The notes under the pieces were generated by a model that saw nothing but the letters and a program-made list of their open reading frames with translations, was not told the origin of the DNA and did not search any database. Both the position numbers and the translations under genes were made by a program. Of a DNA stretch of 64,000 nucleotides, positions 47,190 to 56,635 are shown piece by piece (the first letter of the stretch is position 1; each line of letters begins with the position of its first letter). The stretch is from Calditerrivibrio nitroreducens DSM 19672 (GTDB lineage: Bacteria; Chrysiogenota; Deferribacteres; Deferribacterales; Calditerrivibrionaceae): the NCBI RefSeq assembly GCF_000183405.1, contig NC_014758.1, forward strand, positions 2,007,501-2,071,500, read 5' to 3'.

Positions 47190-48455
47190 TTATTCTTTGA
47201 TATCAAAAATCAGACGAACCGCTTCAGCTATAGTATACTGTTTTTTATCTTTAACAGAATCTTTGAGCGTCATTATAGGATTATGCAAAATCTTATTCAT
47301 ATAAGATGTAACAATGGCATCTATCCTCTTCACCTCTTGAGGATCACTAATTTTTAATTTTTCCACCATCCTTTGGATTTCATTATTCTTCAACTCCTCC
47401 ATCTGTTGTCTTAGCTGCTTAATAATCGGTATTATTTTAGTGGAACTCAACCAGTGGTCAAATTCCACCACCTGTGATTCAATAATTTCCAGAGCTTTTA
47501 AAGCCTCTTTCTCCCTCTGCTTTTTATTAGCTTCCACAACCTCTTTCAGATCATCAATGTCATAAACAAACGTATTTTCCAATTCATTTATCTTGGGATC
47601 TATATCTCTTGGCACTGCGATATCAATAAAAAACATAGGCTCGTATTTCCGTATATGTAAAACATTTTTAATCATTTCATATGTCACCATGTAATTTGGT
47701 GCCCCTGTGGAGCTTATTACAATATCAACCTCTTTTAAATACTCCACAAACTTCTCTATGGGGACAGCCTCACCATTTACTTCTTTTGCCAGCTGTAGTG
47801 CCCTTTCAAATGTTCTATTTGTAACAAAGATTCTCTTTATCCCATTTCCTTCCAGATGTTTGGCCGCCAGTTCACACATCTCACCAGCTCCAATTATAAG
47901 AGCTGTCCTGGAAGAAAGGTCGTTAAAAATCTTCTTGGCAAACTCCACCGCTGCATAACTTACAGAAACAGGGTTTTCAGAAATCTTAGTATTCGTGCGT
48001 ACTTTTTTGGATGTCCGAATGGTAAACTCTTCCAACTTATTTAAAAAGGTATCAAACTTACCATAAATCTTAGCCTTATCAAAGGCATCTTTTACCTGTC
48101 CAAAGATCTGCGGCTCACCCAAAACAAGAGAATCCAACCCCGATGCCACCTTAAAAATATGCTTTACGGCATCCAATCCACAATGTATGTATGTATATTT
48201 CTTTAGTTCAAAAGGATCTATATTGCTTTCGGTTGCCACTATCTGTAGGACGGCATCCACATTGCATAAAAAATCATCCGTTACTATGTAATATTCCACC
48301 CTATTACATGTTGAAAGTATCAACACTTCATAAATCCTATTATTTTGCAATATCTGAGCATATATTCTCTCATAGTTTTTATCTGAAATGGCAAGTTTTT
48401 CCCTGATCTCCACAGGTGCAGTATTGTGATTGAGACCTAAAACGGCAAGCTGCAT
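47190..48455 (-). CDS. hemA: Glutamyl-tRNA reductase
   Basis: A 421-residue enzyme for the first committed step of C5-route tetrapyrrole synthesis. GLNHNTAPVEIREK, the nucleophile C50 in LSTCNRVEYY, GEPQIFGQVKDAF, the NADPH site LIIGAGEMCELAAKHL and SSTGAPNYMV are all present. It starts one base after the CcsA-like gene. Its presence shows haem made from glutamate rather than glycine. Confidence 0.97.
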   Translation of the reverse strand: MQLAVLGLNHNTAPVEIREKLAISDKNYERIYAQILQNNRIYEVLILSTCNRVEYYIVTDDFLCNVDAVLQIVATESNIDPFELKKYTYIHCGLDAVKHIFKVASGLDSLVLGEPQIFGQVKDAFDKAKIYGKFDTFLNKLEEFTIRTSKKVRTNTKISENPVSVSYAAVEFAKKIFNDLSSRTALIIGAGEMCELAAKHLEGNGIKRIFVTNRTFERALQLAKEVNGEAVPIEKFVEYLKEVDIVISSTGAPNYMVTYEMIKNVLHIRKYEPMFFIDIAVPRDIDPKINELENTFVYDIDDLKEVVEANKKQREKEALKALEIIESQVVEFDHWLSSTKIIPIIKQLRQQMEELKNNEIQRMVEKLKISDPQEVKRIDAIVTSYMNKILHNPIMTLKDSVKDKKQYTIAEAVRLIFDIKE

Positions 48456-48456
48456 A

Positions 48457-49242
48457 TTACCCCTTTATAAATAAAGCCACACCGATATACGTTACAACTA
48501 CTGATACAATCCCCAATATGCTACTAAATGCTGTATCCCTCGGCGACATCCCTTTTGTTTTTTTTATTACGATTATTATGCCAAAGATAAACCACGTTAT
48601 CATGGAAAAAAGAAGTTTGGATGTAAGGATTATTCTACCATTCCACTCATAGATACCCCAGATGTATCCGGATAAAAGACCTATCGTGAAAAGTAAAAAC
48701 CCAACTATCATTGCAGTTTTATTTATTTTGTTTAACATATCAATAGACGGAAGTAAATTGTAGAGATAGCCAAAATTTTTCTTTTTAAGCTGTTTCTCCT
48801 GGATGAAGTATAAAATACCAAACAACGCCGAAACAACAAAAAGAACTGTTCCTGATATGGTAAAAGGGAGATGAACGGCCAACCAGAAACTTGAAAACTG
48901 CTTGTGTATTAAAATGGAACTATGAGCAAACCCCGCAATACCCAATATTATAATAACAGGGATAACAAAAAGATACACCCCAGCTTTTTTAACTTTATAG
49001 TTGATGTAAACAGCCACAACACCCAAAAAAAGTATGATCATGTTAAATATATCCTTAAGATCCTTTATCGGAAAAGCCCCAAACAGATACCACCTAGTAA
49101 TAAGATACGACAGATTTACCACTGCAGCTAACGATACGAATGCTGTGGCAATCTTTGTATACCTTTCACCACCCAGAAAAGCATTAAATCCTGCAGACAA
49201 AAATGCCAGAAGATACAAAAGTATTGCAAAATCAAACAACAT
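48457..49242 (-). CDS. CcsA/HemX-like cytochrome c assembly membrane protein
   Basis: About eight membrane helices and the CcsA-type tail: HLPFTISGTVLFVVSALFG and then LSGYIWGIYEWNGRII, with conserved Trp residues of the haem-handling WWD-like domain in a reduced form. Such HemX proteins often precede hemA and are thought to influence its level or haem export. I start it at the ATG 49242 (MLFDFAILL) with AAGGTGG upstream; an ATG six codons earlier at 49260 is in frame. Confidence 0.82.
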   Translation of the reverse strand: MLFDFAILLYLLAFLSAGFNAFLGGERYTKIATAFVSLAAVVNLSYLITRWYLFGAFPIKDLKDIFNMIILFLGVVAVYINYKVKKAGVYLFVIPVIIILGIAGFAHSSILIHKQFSSFWLAVHLPFTISGTVLFVVSALFGILYFIQEKQLKKKNFGYLYNLLPSIDMLNKINKTAMIVGFLLFTIGLLSGYIWGIYEWNGRIILTSKLLFSMITWFIFGIIIVIKKTKGMSPRDTAFSSILGIVSVVVTYIGVALFIKG

Positions 49243-49270
49243 GTGCCACCTTATCTCCATAAATCTTTAT

Positions 49271-49284
49271 AAACATAGATGTTT
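49271..49284. promoter_or_regulatory. Small dyad in the divergent ccsA/MATE intergenic region
   Basis: AAACAT-AG-ATGTTT is a perfect 14-base inverted repeat between the two divergent genes and could be an operator for either. There is no other support. Confidence 0.25.
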
Positions 49285-49327
49285 GTAATATAAAAAAATG
49301 AAAAAATAAAGGGGTTTTTAAAAAAAT

Positions 49328-50644
49328 ATGATAAATGGCACATTTAAAAGATATCTAAAAAATAGCTGGAGTAATAGCTGGCCTATAATACTTATAATGT
49401 TTTTTGAATTTCTTATAGGGATAACCGATGTCTACATTGCAGGTAAAATTTCAAAAGAGATACAGGCATCTATAGGTTTTGTTTCACAACTTTATTTTAT
49501 ATTAATAGTCATTGGGAATGCTTTTACCATGGGGGTAGTTTCCATATCTTCAAAGCTCTATACCGGAAATAGAGATGAATTTTATAGGATGGTATATACA
49601 GCAATTGTCAGTATATTCATAATCTCTATTGTATTAACAATAATCGCCATAAATAGCTACAATAAACTAATAAATCTCATCAATGTCCCAATACAGATCA
49701 AACCATACATACTTGAATTTTTAAAGATCTACTCATACATGATCTTTTTCCACTATATCCTCATAGTAACCAATGGTATTTTAAGATCAAGTAAACGGAT
49801 AAAAAGATCCCTTTTCACGATGTTTATAGTATTCATAGTCAACATAGGCACCAATATTTTCTACGTCTTTTATACCCCCATAGGTTACAAAGGAATAGTT
49901 TTATCCACACTCACAGCAGTATCTATTGGCTTTTTATTAAATATCTTTTTCATATGGAAAGATATCTTTACGATAAAAGAATTTCGGTATGACCTTTTCA
50001 AAAAAGCCATATCGATAGGGTGGCCAAGTGGAGTAGTTCAGATTGGATGGCAGCTGGCTTCTGTTGTTATCTTTATGATGTTGAGCTCTCTTCCGGAAAA
50101 CCCCACCATCTATCTTGCGGCTTTCACCAACGGTATTAGGGTGGAATCGATCATCTTTCTACCATCATTTGCTTTCAGTATGGCAAACGCTGTAATAGTA
50201 GGTAATCTCTTTGGAGAAAAAAAATATCAGGATGCATATAAGAATTCTCTGTTTACATCACTTTTGGGTTGTGGTATAATTACAGTAATAACGGTAATAG
50301 TTGTAATAAACGCAAACTTTATTACATCACTATTATCGAATGATCCACTGGTGATAAAGGAGAGTAGCAGATACCTGTATATCAGTGCTATAAGTGAACC
50401 CTTTATGGCAATAGGAACGATACTGATAGGTGCCCTAAACGGTGCAGGAGATACAAAACAAACAATGATAAGAATACTGTCAAGCCTTTGGGGCGTGCGA
50501 ATACCTCTTGCCTTAATACTTGCATTCCTTTTTGGATTCAGGGCTTATGGTATTTGGTGGGCAATGACTATTTCTATAATAATTCAGGCGTTATTGATTT
50601 ACAAAAGACATAATTCCAGAAGGTGGATAAGGGATGATTATTGA
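49328..50644 (+). CDS. MATE-family efflux transporter
   Basis: A 438-residue protein with twelve membrane helices and the MATE hallmarks: FLIGITDVYIAGKI and, in the second half, PSFAFSMANAVIVGN and GALNGAGDTKQT. It exports organic cations or drugs in exchange for Na+ or H+; the substrate is unknown. The ribosome site is poor (GGGG about 13 bases upstream). It overlaps the DUF2156 gene by 11 bases. Confidence 0.92.
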   Translation: MINGTFKRYLKNSWSNSWPIILIMFFEFLIGITDVYIAGKISKEIQASIGFVSQLYFILIVIGNAFTMGVVSISSKLYTGNRDEFYRMVYTAIVSIFIISIVLTIIAINSYNKLINLINVPIQIKPYILEFLKIYSYMIFFHYILIVTNGILRSSKRIKRSLFTMFIVFIVNIGTNIFYVFYTPIGYKGIVLSTLTAVSIGFLLNIFFIWKDIFTIKEFRYDLFKKAISIGWPSGVVQIGWQLASVVIFMMLSSLPENPTIYLAAFTNGIRVESIIFLPSFAFSMANAVIVGNLFGEKKYQDAYKNSLFTSLLGCGIITVITVIVVINANFITSLLSNDPLVIKESSRYLYISAISEPFMAIGTILIGALNGAGDTKQTMIRILSSLWGVRIPLALILAFLFGFRAYGIWWAMTISIIIQALLIYKRHNSRRWIRDDY

Positions 50645-51500
50645 AAAACTTGACCTAAAACACAAAGAGATATTGTTTGGCCGACTCAAAAAAGTGGATA
50701 CCTTGATTTCTGAATACAGTTTTGCCAATCTCTACCTATTTAGAAGGGCTCATAATTACGAAGTTATAAAAGATAATGCTGATATATTTGTAAAAGGGAT
50801 AACCTATGATAAAAAATGCTACCTCATGCCCACAATCCCATTTAATGAACTTGATATAAAAAAAGTAGATAGAATATTAAGAGAGGTGGACTGTATTTTT
50901 CCATTAGATTACCAATGGATCGAAGGTATAGAAGATAGATACTGTGTAACTTCAAATATCAATGACACCGACTACATATACACTATTGAAAAAATGAGTA
51001 CCTTTAAAGGTAGAAATCTTCATGGAAAGCGAAATCTTTTGAAACAGTTTACAGAAAACTATAATTGTACAATAAAACCTCTTACCGAAGAGAATAAAAA
51101 AGATGCTATCATGGTAGTGGAAGAATGGCAAAAATCATTGGGAGAACCACCAGAAGAAACAGATTTTCACGCCAACATAGAAGCCATACAATACTGCGAA
51201 GATCTGTTCATTTGCGGACTTTTATACTACATTTCAGATAAACCTGTAGGACTCATTATGGGGGAAGAGATAAGAGAAGATACATTTGCCATACATTTCG
51301 CAAAAGGGTTAAAAGGGTATAAGGGGATCTATCAGTATATTTACAACAGCTTTGCAAACATGTTACCCAAAAAATATGAATACCTCAACTTTGAACAGGA
51401 TTTGGGCAAACCATCATTAAGACAGGCAAAATCCTCCTACGAGCCTGATATAATGATTCACAAATATAGATTGAGTTTAAGAGAGAGGTGCTCATGTTAA
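50634..51500 (+). CDS. DUF2156 protein (phosphatidylglycerol lysyltransferase C-terminal-like)
   Basis: A 288-residue soluble protein with a double GNAT-like fold. KHKEILFGRLKKVDTLISEY and SFANLYLFRRAHNYEV open it, and LKGYKGIYQYIYNSFAN and YLNFEQDLGKPSLRQAK are the strongest family motifs. Relatives fused to MprF aminoacylate lipids, but stand-alone members have no settled function. It overlaps the transporter and korA, so it is in the same transcript. Confidence 0.85.
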   Translation: MIIEKLDLKHKEILFGRLKKVDTLISEYSFANLYLFRRAHNYEVIKDNADIFVKGITYDKKCYLMPTIPFNELDIKKVDRILREVDCIFPLDYQWIEGIEDRYCVTSNINDTDYIYTIEKMSTFKGRNLHGKRNLLKQFTENYNCTIKPLTEENKKDAIMVVEEWQKSLGEPPEETDFHANIEAIQYCEDLFICGLLYYISDKPVGLIMGEEIREDTFAIHFAKGLKGYKGIYQYIYNSFANMLPKKYEYLNFEQDLGKPSLRQAKSSYEPDIMIHKYRLSLRERCSC

Positions 51501-53173
51501 AAGTAAAAATTGGAGGCCCTGCAGGGCTCGGTATTATGACCTCAGGATTGATATTTTCAAAATTACTAAAAAGAATAGGTTACCACGTACACGGATACCA
51601 AGAATACCCTTCACTTATAAGAGGTGGATACAACAACTATCTTATCATAGCTGATAATAATGAAACTTCTGCCCCTTACAAAAGATACGATATACTTGTA
51701 GCACTTACGGATGTTGCATTAATGAATGAAAAAATAACTGACGATATGGTGGTGCTTGTTGATCTGGAGAATACAAAAGAAAAGGCTCTTTTAAGGGGAA
51801 AAGTTGTAGATTTACCTTTTAAAAAGATCTTAACTGCCTCAGGAGCAAACGAAATAGCCAAAAATAGTATAGCACTTGGGGCTTTGGTGAAATTACTAAA
51901 TATCGATTTTGGAGAGTTTGATAAACTATTAAAAGAAAACTACCCATCTGAAAAGCTATATAAAATAAATTATCAAACTGCAAAAAAGGGTTATAGCTGT
52001 GTTAATGAAAGCCTAAGTGTAAAACATTCTGTTAAAGATAGTAGCAACAAACTCATTCTCACAGGTAATGAAGCCATCTGCCTTGGTGCAATTACTGCTG
52101 GGGTAAACTTTTTTGCCACATACCCCATGACACCGGCATCTTCTATACTCCATTTTTTAGCGGAACAGGAGCTACAATTCAACATAATCACAAAACATAC
52201 AGAGGACGAGATCTCCGCCATTAATATGGCAATAGGAGCCTCCTTTGCCGGAGCAAGGAGTATGGTGGCAACATCTGGTGGTGGATTTAGTCTTATGGTG
52301 GAGGGGTTGGGGCTTGCCGCTATAGCAGAAACACCGATAGTAATTGTGGAAAGCCAGAGACCCGGACCAGCCACCGGAATGCCCACCTGGACGGAGCAGG
52401 CCGACCTTAAATTTGTTTTAAATGCTTCCCAGGATGAATTTGTAAGGGTAGTTTTAACTCCGGGGGATGTTGAAGAGCTATTCTATTTTACATTTGACGC
52501 TTTTAATCTGGCGGAAAAATACCAGATCCCTGTTTTTATTCTGTCGGATAAATACCTTTCCGAATCCCATTTTACCACAAAATCTTTTAAAACTGACCAT
52601 CTTCAGATTGATAGGGGGTTACTATTTGACGGTGACCCTGGAAAGCCAATGGAGTTTTTCCCCAGGTATAAAGAGGTGGAAAATGGCATAGGGATGAGAA
52701 CAATCCCCGGAACACCTGGTGGTTTATACAAAGCCCCGGGGAACGAACATGATGAATACGGTTTTGTTACTGATAATGCTGAAAATAGAGTAATTCAGCA
52801 GGATAGAAGATTCAAAAAGATCCCTGAGATCATAAAAGAGATCCCTCATCCTGCCCTTTATGGGGCTGATGATGCCACAATCACTGTGGTATGTTGGGGA
52901 TCTTTGAAGCTCCAGATGATGGAGCTTTTGAAATATACAAACAAGGTAAACTTTATCCATTTTCCAGCCATTCACCCCCTTGATTGGAGCAAAGTAAAGG
53001 CTCTGTTTGAAAACAGAAATCTTGTAATTGTGGAAAATAACAAAACAGCCCAGCTTAGATCAGTGATAGCTGAACAGACCGGAATAATCATAGAAAAAAC
53101 GATTTTGAAGTATGATGGGAGACCCTTCTTCGTGGACGAGCTTTACGAAAAACTATTAGGGGAGGTATTATGA
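51494..53173 (+). CDS. korA: 2-oxoacid:ferredoxin oxidoreductase, fused gamma-alpha subunit
   Basis: About 559 residues. The N-terminal 180 residues form the gamma domain (KIGGPAGLGIMTSGLIFSKL, YPSLIRGGYNNY); the rest is the alpha subunit with FATYPMTPASSILHFLAEQ, HTEDEISAINMAIGASFAGA and ATSGGGFSLMVEGLGLAA. With KorB it decarboxylates a 2-oxoacid, most likely 2-oxoglutarate, to acyl-CoA while reducing ferredoxin; run in reverse it fixes CO2. I use the ATG at 51494 with GAGAGAGG upstream; a GTG two codons earlier is possible. It is coupled to korB by ATGA. Confidence 0.92.
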   Translation: MLKVKIGGPAGLGIMTSGLIFSKLLKRIGYHVHGYQEYPSLIRGGYNNYLIIADNNETSAPYKRYDILVALTDVALMNEKITDDMVVLVDLENTKEKALLRGKVVDLPFKKILTASGANEIAKNSIALGALVKLLNIDFGEFDKLLKENYPSEKLYKINYQTAKKGYSCVNESLSVKHSVKDSSNKLILTGNEAICLGAITAGVNFFATYPMTPASSILHFLAEQELQFNIITKHTEDEISAINMAIGASFAGARSMVATSGGGFSLMVEGLGLAAIAETPIVIVESQRPGPATGMPTWTEQADLKFVLNASQDEFVRVVLTPGDVEELFYFTFDAFNLAEKYQIPVFILSDKYLSESHFTTKSFKTDHLQIDRGLLFDGDPGKPMEFFPRYKEVENGIGMRTIPGTPGGLYKAPGNEHDEYGFVTDNAENRVIQQDRRFKKIPEIIKEIPHPALYGADDATITVVCWGSLKLQMMELLKYTNKVNFIHFPAIHPLDWSKVKALFENRNLVIVENNKTAQLRSVIAEQTGIIIEKTILKYDGRPFFVDELYEKLLGEVL

Positions 53174-54018
53174 AAGCGGTAGAATTCAACTCAGGTAAAA
53201 CCCCAAATTGGTGCCCAGGTTGTGGCAATTTTGCTATATGGAACGCCATAAAAGGAGCCTTAGCAGAGCTTGAGATCAGTGGCAAAGATATTGTCAATAT
53301 ATCTGGTATCGGCTGCTCTGGCAAGATGCTAAATTATCTCCGCACATACGGTTTCCACACTTTACATGGGAGAACGATGCCTGTTGCCACTGGGATAAAA
53401 CTCACTAATCATAAACTTACGGTGTTAGTAAATGGTGGAGATGGTGATGGTTACGGTATGGGGATGGGTCATTTTATACATGCCATAAGAAGAAATCTCA
53501 ACATTACATACCTTATTCATAACAATCACGTGTATGGACTCACAACAGGTCAGGCTTCCCCCACCACTGACAAAGGTTTGAAAAGCAAATCAACACCCCA
53601 CGGTGTGATTGATGAACCATTAAACGGCCTATTCGTATCTCTTTCGGCAGGAGCCACATTTATTGCAAGAGGGTATTCTGGTGATCTAGAACATTTAAAA
53701 TCGATTATTAAAGCTGGTATTATTCACAATGGCTTTTCCCACATAGAGATTCTTCAACCCTGTGTCACTTTTGGAAAACACTACGGATATGAATATTACG
53801 ATGAAAGGGTTTACAGGATTGCCGATGATTACAACCCAGGAAACTTTGAAGAAGCCTTAAAATTGATCAGGAAAAAGGATAAAATTGCCCTTGGCATCAT
53901 CTACAGAATAGATAGACCAACACAGGAGGAACAGCTACCGCAGATCAAAGATAAGACGTTGATAGATCAGGGCATTGTCAAAAGAGATATATCAGCTATG
54001 CTTAAATCTTTTGTATAA
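53170..54018 (+). CDS. korB: 2-oxoacid:ferredoxin oxidoreductase, beta subunit
   Basis: A 282-residue beta subunit that binds thiamine diphosphate and a 4Fe-4S cluster. NWCPGCGNFAIWNAI carries two cluster cysteines and GIGCSGKM a third; VNGGDGDGYGMGMGHFIHA is the ThDP/Mg loop, followed by NNHVYGLTTGQASPT. It forms the catalytic complex with KorA. The two-subunit form with a 282-residue beta chain is typical of 2-oxoglutarate or broad 2-oxoacid enzymes. Confidence 0.93.
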   Translation: MKAVEFNSGKTPNWCPGCGNFAIWNAIKGALAELEISGKDIVNISGIGCSGKMLNYLRTYGFHTLHGRTMPVATGIKLTNHKLTVLVNGGDGDGYGMGMGHFIHAIRRNLNITYLIHNNHVYGLTTGQASPTTDKGLKSKSTPHGVIDEPLNGLFVSLSAGATFIARGYSGDLEHLKSIIKAGIIHNGFSHIEILQPCVTFGKHYGYEYYDERVYRIADDYNPGNFEEALKLIRKKDKIALGIIYRIDRPTQEEQLPQIKDKTLIDQGIVKRDISAMLKSFV

Positions 54019-54031
54019 GTAATTAGTGTAT

Positions 54032-56623
54032 ATGTATTTCAAAGCACCAATAAACACAGGGATACCAAGTCTTGATAAAATTTTAGATAATATCAGGCTC
54101 GGCGATAATGTAGTTTGGTCTGTGACGAATATCTCCGACTATAAATTCTTCGTAAAGCCTTTTGTGGATAATGCTATCCTGAATGAACGAAAAGTGGTAT
54201 ATGTAAGATTTGCCAATCACGATTACATAATAGACGATTTATCTAAAGTTGAGATCTTTTATCCAGATTTAACGAGCTTTGAAAAGTTCGCATCAAGCAT
54301 CTATAGTATGATAGATAAAAATGGTAAAGAAGTGTTCTATATATTCGATTGTCTCTCAGAATTAGTCAATTATTGGGCAACTGACTGGATGATTGCAAAC
54401 TTCTTTAAAATTACCTGCCCATTCCTATATATACTAGATACGGTTGCATACTTTGCAATTTATAAAAACTACCATGCATTCAAAACATCCACTGCTATAC
54501 ACGACACCACACAGGTAATGCTTGAAGTGCTAAATTATGAAAGATTTTATTACGTCCAACCTATAAAGGTTTTCGAAAGATACTCCCCAACGATGTTTCT
54601 TCCCCACAAGTTTAATAAAAACAACGATTTTGAACCGGTCACATCCAGTTATGAAGTCACAATGCTCAATAATTCCATATGTAGCCTTCTCTCCAACGAT
54701 ATATACAAACATATCGACTACTGGGATAGACTGTTTATACTTGCAAAAAGGGTAATCAACAATCAACAGTCACCGGAATATTCTTTACTGTTTGATAGAA
54801 TTTGTAACTTAATGATCAGCAGAGATTACAGAATTCTTAGTCTGTACAAAAAATATTTCAGGATAGAGGATCTCATACAGATCAAAGAACGATTGATTGG
54901 AACAGGTTTTATAGGTGGAAAAGCAGCGGGAATGCTTCTTGCAAGGAAAATTCTCGAAAATCATTGCAGCAAATGGTCTGAAATATCTGAGCCACACGAT
55001 TCCTTCTACATAGGATCTGATGTGTATTATGAATATATCATACACAACGGTTGGTGGGATCTGTTTGTTTCTCAGAAAAGAGATGATGGGTATTTTGTCT
55101 TCGGCGAGAAATTGGAGAGACTTTTCTTGACCGGGGAATTTCCGGAACATATCGAAAATAAATTCAAGCTCATGCTAAACTATTTTGGACAATACCCAAT
55201 AGTAATAAGATCAAGTAGCCTCTTGGAAGATGGTTTTGGTAACGCTTTTGCTGGAAAATATGAAAGCTTCTTCTCCTCAATTACTGGTTCACCCGAAAAA
55301 AGGTACAAAGATTTCATAAATTCTGTAAAGAGAATCTATTCCAGTGCAATGAGTAGAGAAGCACTTATATATAGGAAAGAAAGAGGGCTTGATAAACTAG
55401 AAGAGCTCATGAGTATCCTCATACAGAGGGTGTCTGGTACTTATCATGGAGAGTTCTATTTCCCGGATATGGCTGGGGTTGGTCTATCATACAATACGTA
55501 CGTGTGGCACGAAGATATAGATCCCACCGATGGAATGATAAGAATCGTACTGGGGCTGGGAACAAGAGCAGTAAATACCCATGAAGGAGAACATTCTAAG
55601 ATTATATCTCTTAGTAACCCAAACCTCCTTACCAATAGCGATGTAAATGAAATAAAAAAATACTCCCAGAAATTTATAGACTCTCTTATCGTTGATAAAT
55701 CTGGCAAATATTCAGTGCCAATCAATAAGGTTTACCAGATAATCCCCGAGTGTCTCCTTGATATCGTGGCTTCAAGGGATTTCGCCAAAGAAAGATTTTT
55801 GGAAAGTAGGAGAAATAAATTCCAGAAGATATACTATTTAAACTTCAATGGGCTTGTTAATAATAGAGATATTCTACAAATTTTCAAAGATATACTGAAG
55901 ATATTGGAAAAACATTATGAACACCCTGTGGATATAGAGTTTACATTGAATTTTACCTCCCTTGATTCACCCAAGATAAATTTAGTCCAATGTCGTCCAT
56001 TGCAGGCTAATTCTATAGCTGGTAATAAACAACTTTCTGATGAGATGATCAAAGATATGTTATCTCTTTTGAAAGTGAAAGGGAACTTTATGGGGGGAAA
56101 TATATTTGAAAAAATTGACTATATTATATACATTCCGGAAGAAGCTTATAAGAATCTCACAAATAGCGAAAAATATGAGCTCGCCAGAGCCATAGGTGGT
56201 ATCAACAGTGAGTTTGACAAGGAGGAAGAAAACTGCCTGATGATATTACCCGGAAGAATAGGCACCACCACCCCTTCCCTTGGTGTACAGGTATCCTTTT
56301 CTGAGATAAATCGTATGAGAGCTTTAGTGGAGATGGGATACTTCGAATCTGACTTTTCCCCTGAACTATCTTTTGGAACACATTTCTTTCAGGATATCGT
56401 AGAGAGTGGAATATTTTTTATAGCAGCTGATCCAAAAAAAGCTGTTGTAAATTTCAAAGATTTCAACAAATTCAAGGAGAAAGAATCAGAATCTGTGATT
56501 AACTTCAAGGAAAATATTAGAAATGCCATAAAAATATTTGACCTAACATCAAGAAAAGTATATCTTTATGGTAATATTAAATCGCAAACTGCAGGTATAT
56601 TCTACAAAAAACAAAATTTTTAA
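54032..56623 (+). CDS. RecA/KaiC-like domain fused to PEP-synthase-type ATP-grasp domain (no phosphotransfer His)
   Basis: An 863-residue protein. Residues 1-200 resemble a RecA/KaiC-like domain (NTGIPSLDKILDNIRLGDNV) but lack a Walker A lysine. From about residue 290 comes a PPDK/PEP-synthase nucleotide-binding domain: FIGGKAAGMLLARKIL, VIRSSSLLEDGFGNAFAGKY and GLGTRAVNTHEGEHS. No swivelling domain with a phospho-His motif and no PEP-binding barrel follow, so it cannot be a full PEP synthase. It starts 13 bases after korB; a GTG two codons upstream (54026) is possible. A regulatory or scaffold role in 2-oxoacid/pyruvate metabolism is a guess from context. Confidence 0.75.
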   Translation: MYFKAPINTGIPSLDKILDNIRLGDNVVWSVTNISDYKFFVKPFVDNAILNERKVVYVRFANHDYIIDDLSKVEIFYPDLTSFEKFASSIYSMIDKNGKEVFYIFDCLSELVNYWATDWMIANFFKITCPFLYILDTVAYFAIYKNYHAFKTSTAIHDTTQVMLEVLNYERFYYVQPIKVFERYSPTMFLPHKFNKNNDFEPVTSSYEVTMLNNSICSLLSNDIYKHIDYWDRLFILAKRVINNQQSPEYSLLFDRICNLMISRDYRILSLYKKYFRIEDLIQIKERLIGTGFIGGKAAGMLLARKILENHCSKWSEISEPHDSFYIGSDVYYEYIIHNGWWDLFVSQKRDDGYFVFGEKLERLFLTGEFPEHIENKFKLMLNYFGQYPIVIRSSSLLEDGFGNAFAGKYESFFSSITGSPEKRYKDFINSVKRIYSSAMSREALIYRKERGLDKLEELMSILIQRVSGTYHGEFYFPDMAGVGLSYNTYVWHEDIDPTDGMIRIVLGLGTRAVNTHEGEHSKIISLSNPNLLTNSDVNEIKKYSQKFIDSLIVDKSGKYSVPINKVYQIIPECLLDIVASRDFAKERFLESRRNKFQKIYYLNFNGLVNNRDILQIFKDILKILEKHYEHPVDIEFTLNFTSLDSPKINLVQCRPLQANSIAGNKQLSDEMIKDMLSLLKVKGNFMGGNIFEKIDYIIYIPEEAYKNLTNSEKYELARAIGGINSEFDKEEENCLMILPGRIGTTTPSLGVQVSFSEINRMRALVEMGYFESDFSPELSFGTHFFQDIVESGIFFIAADPKKAVVNFKDFNKFKEKESESVINFKENIRNAIKIFDLTSRKVYLYGNIKSQTAGIFYKKQNF

Positions 56624-56635
56624 TAAGGAGTTACT

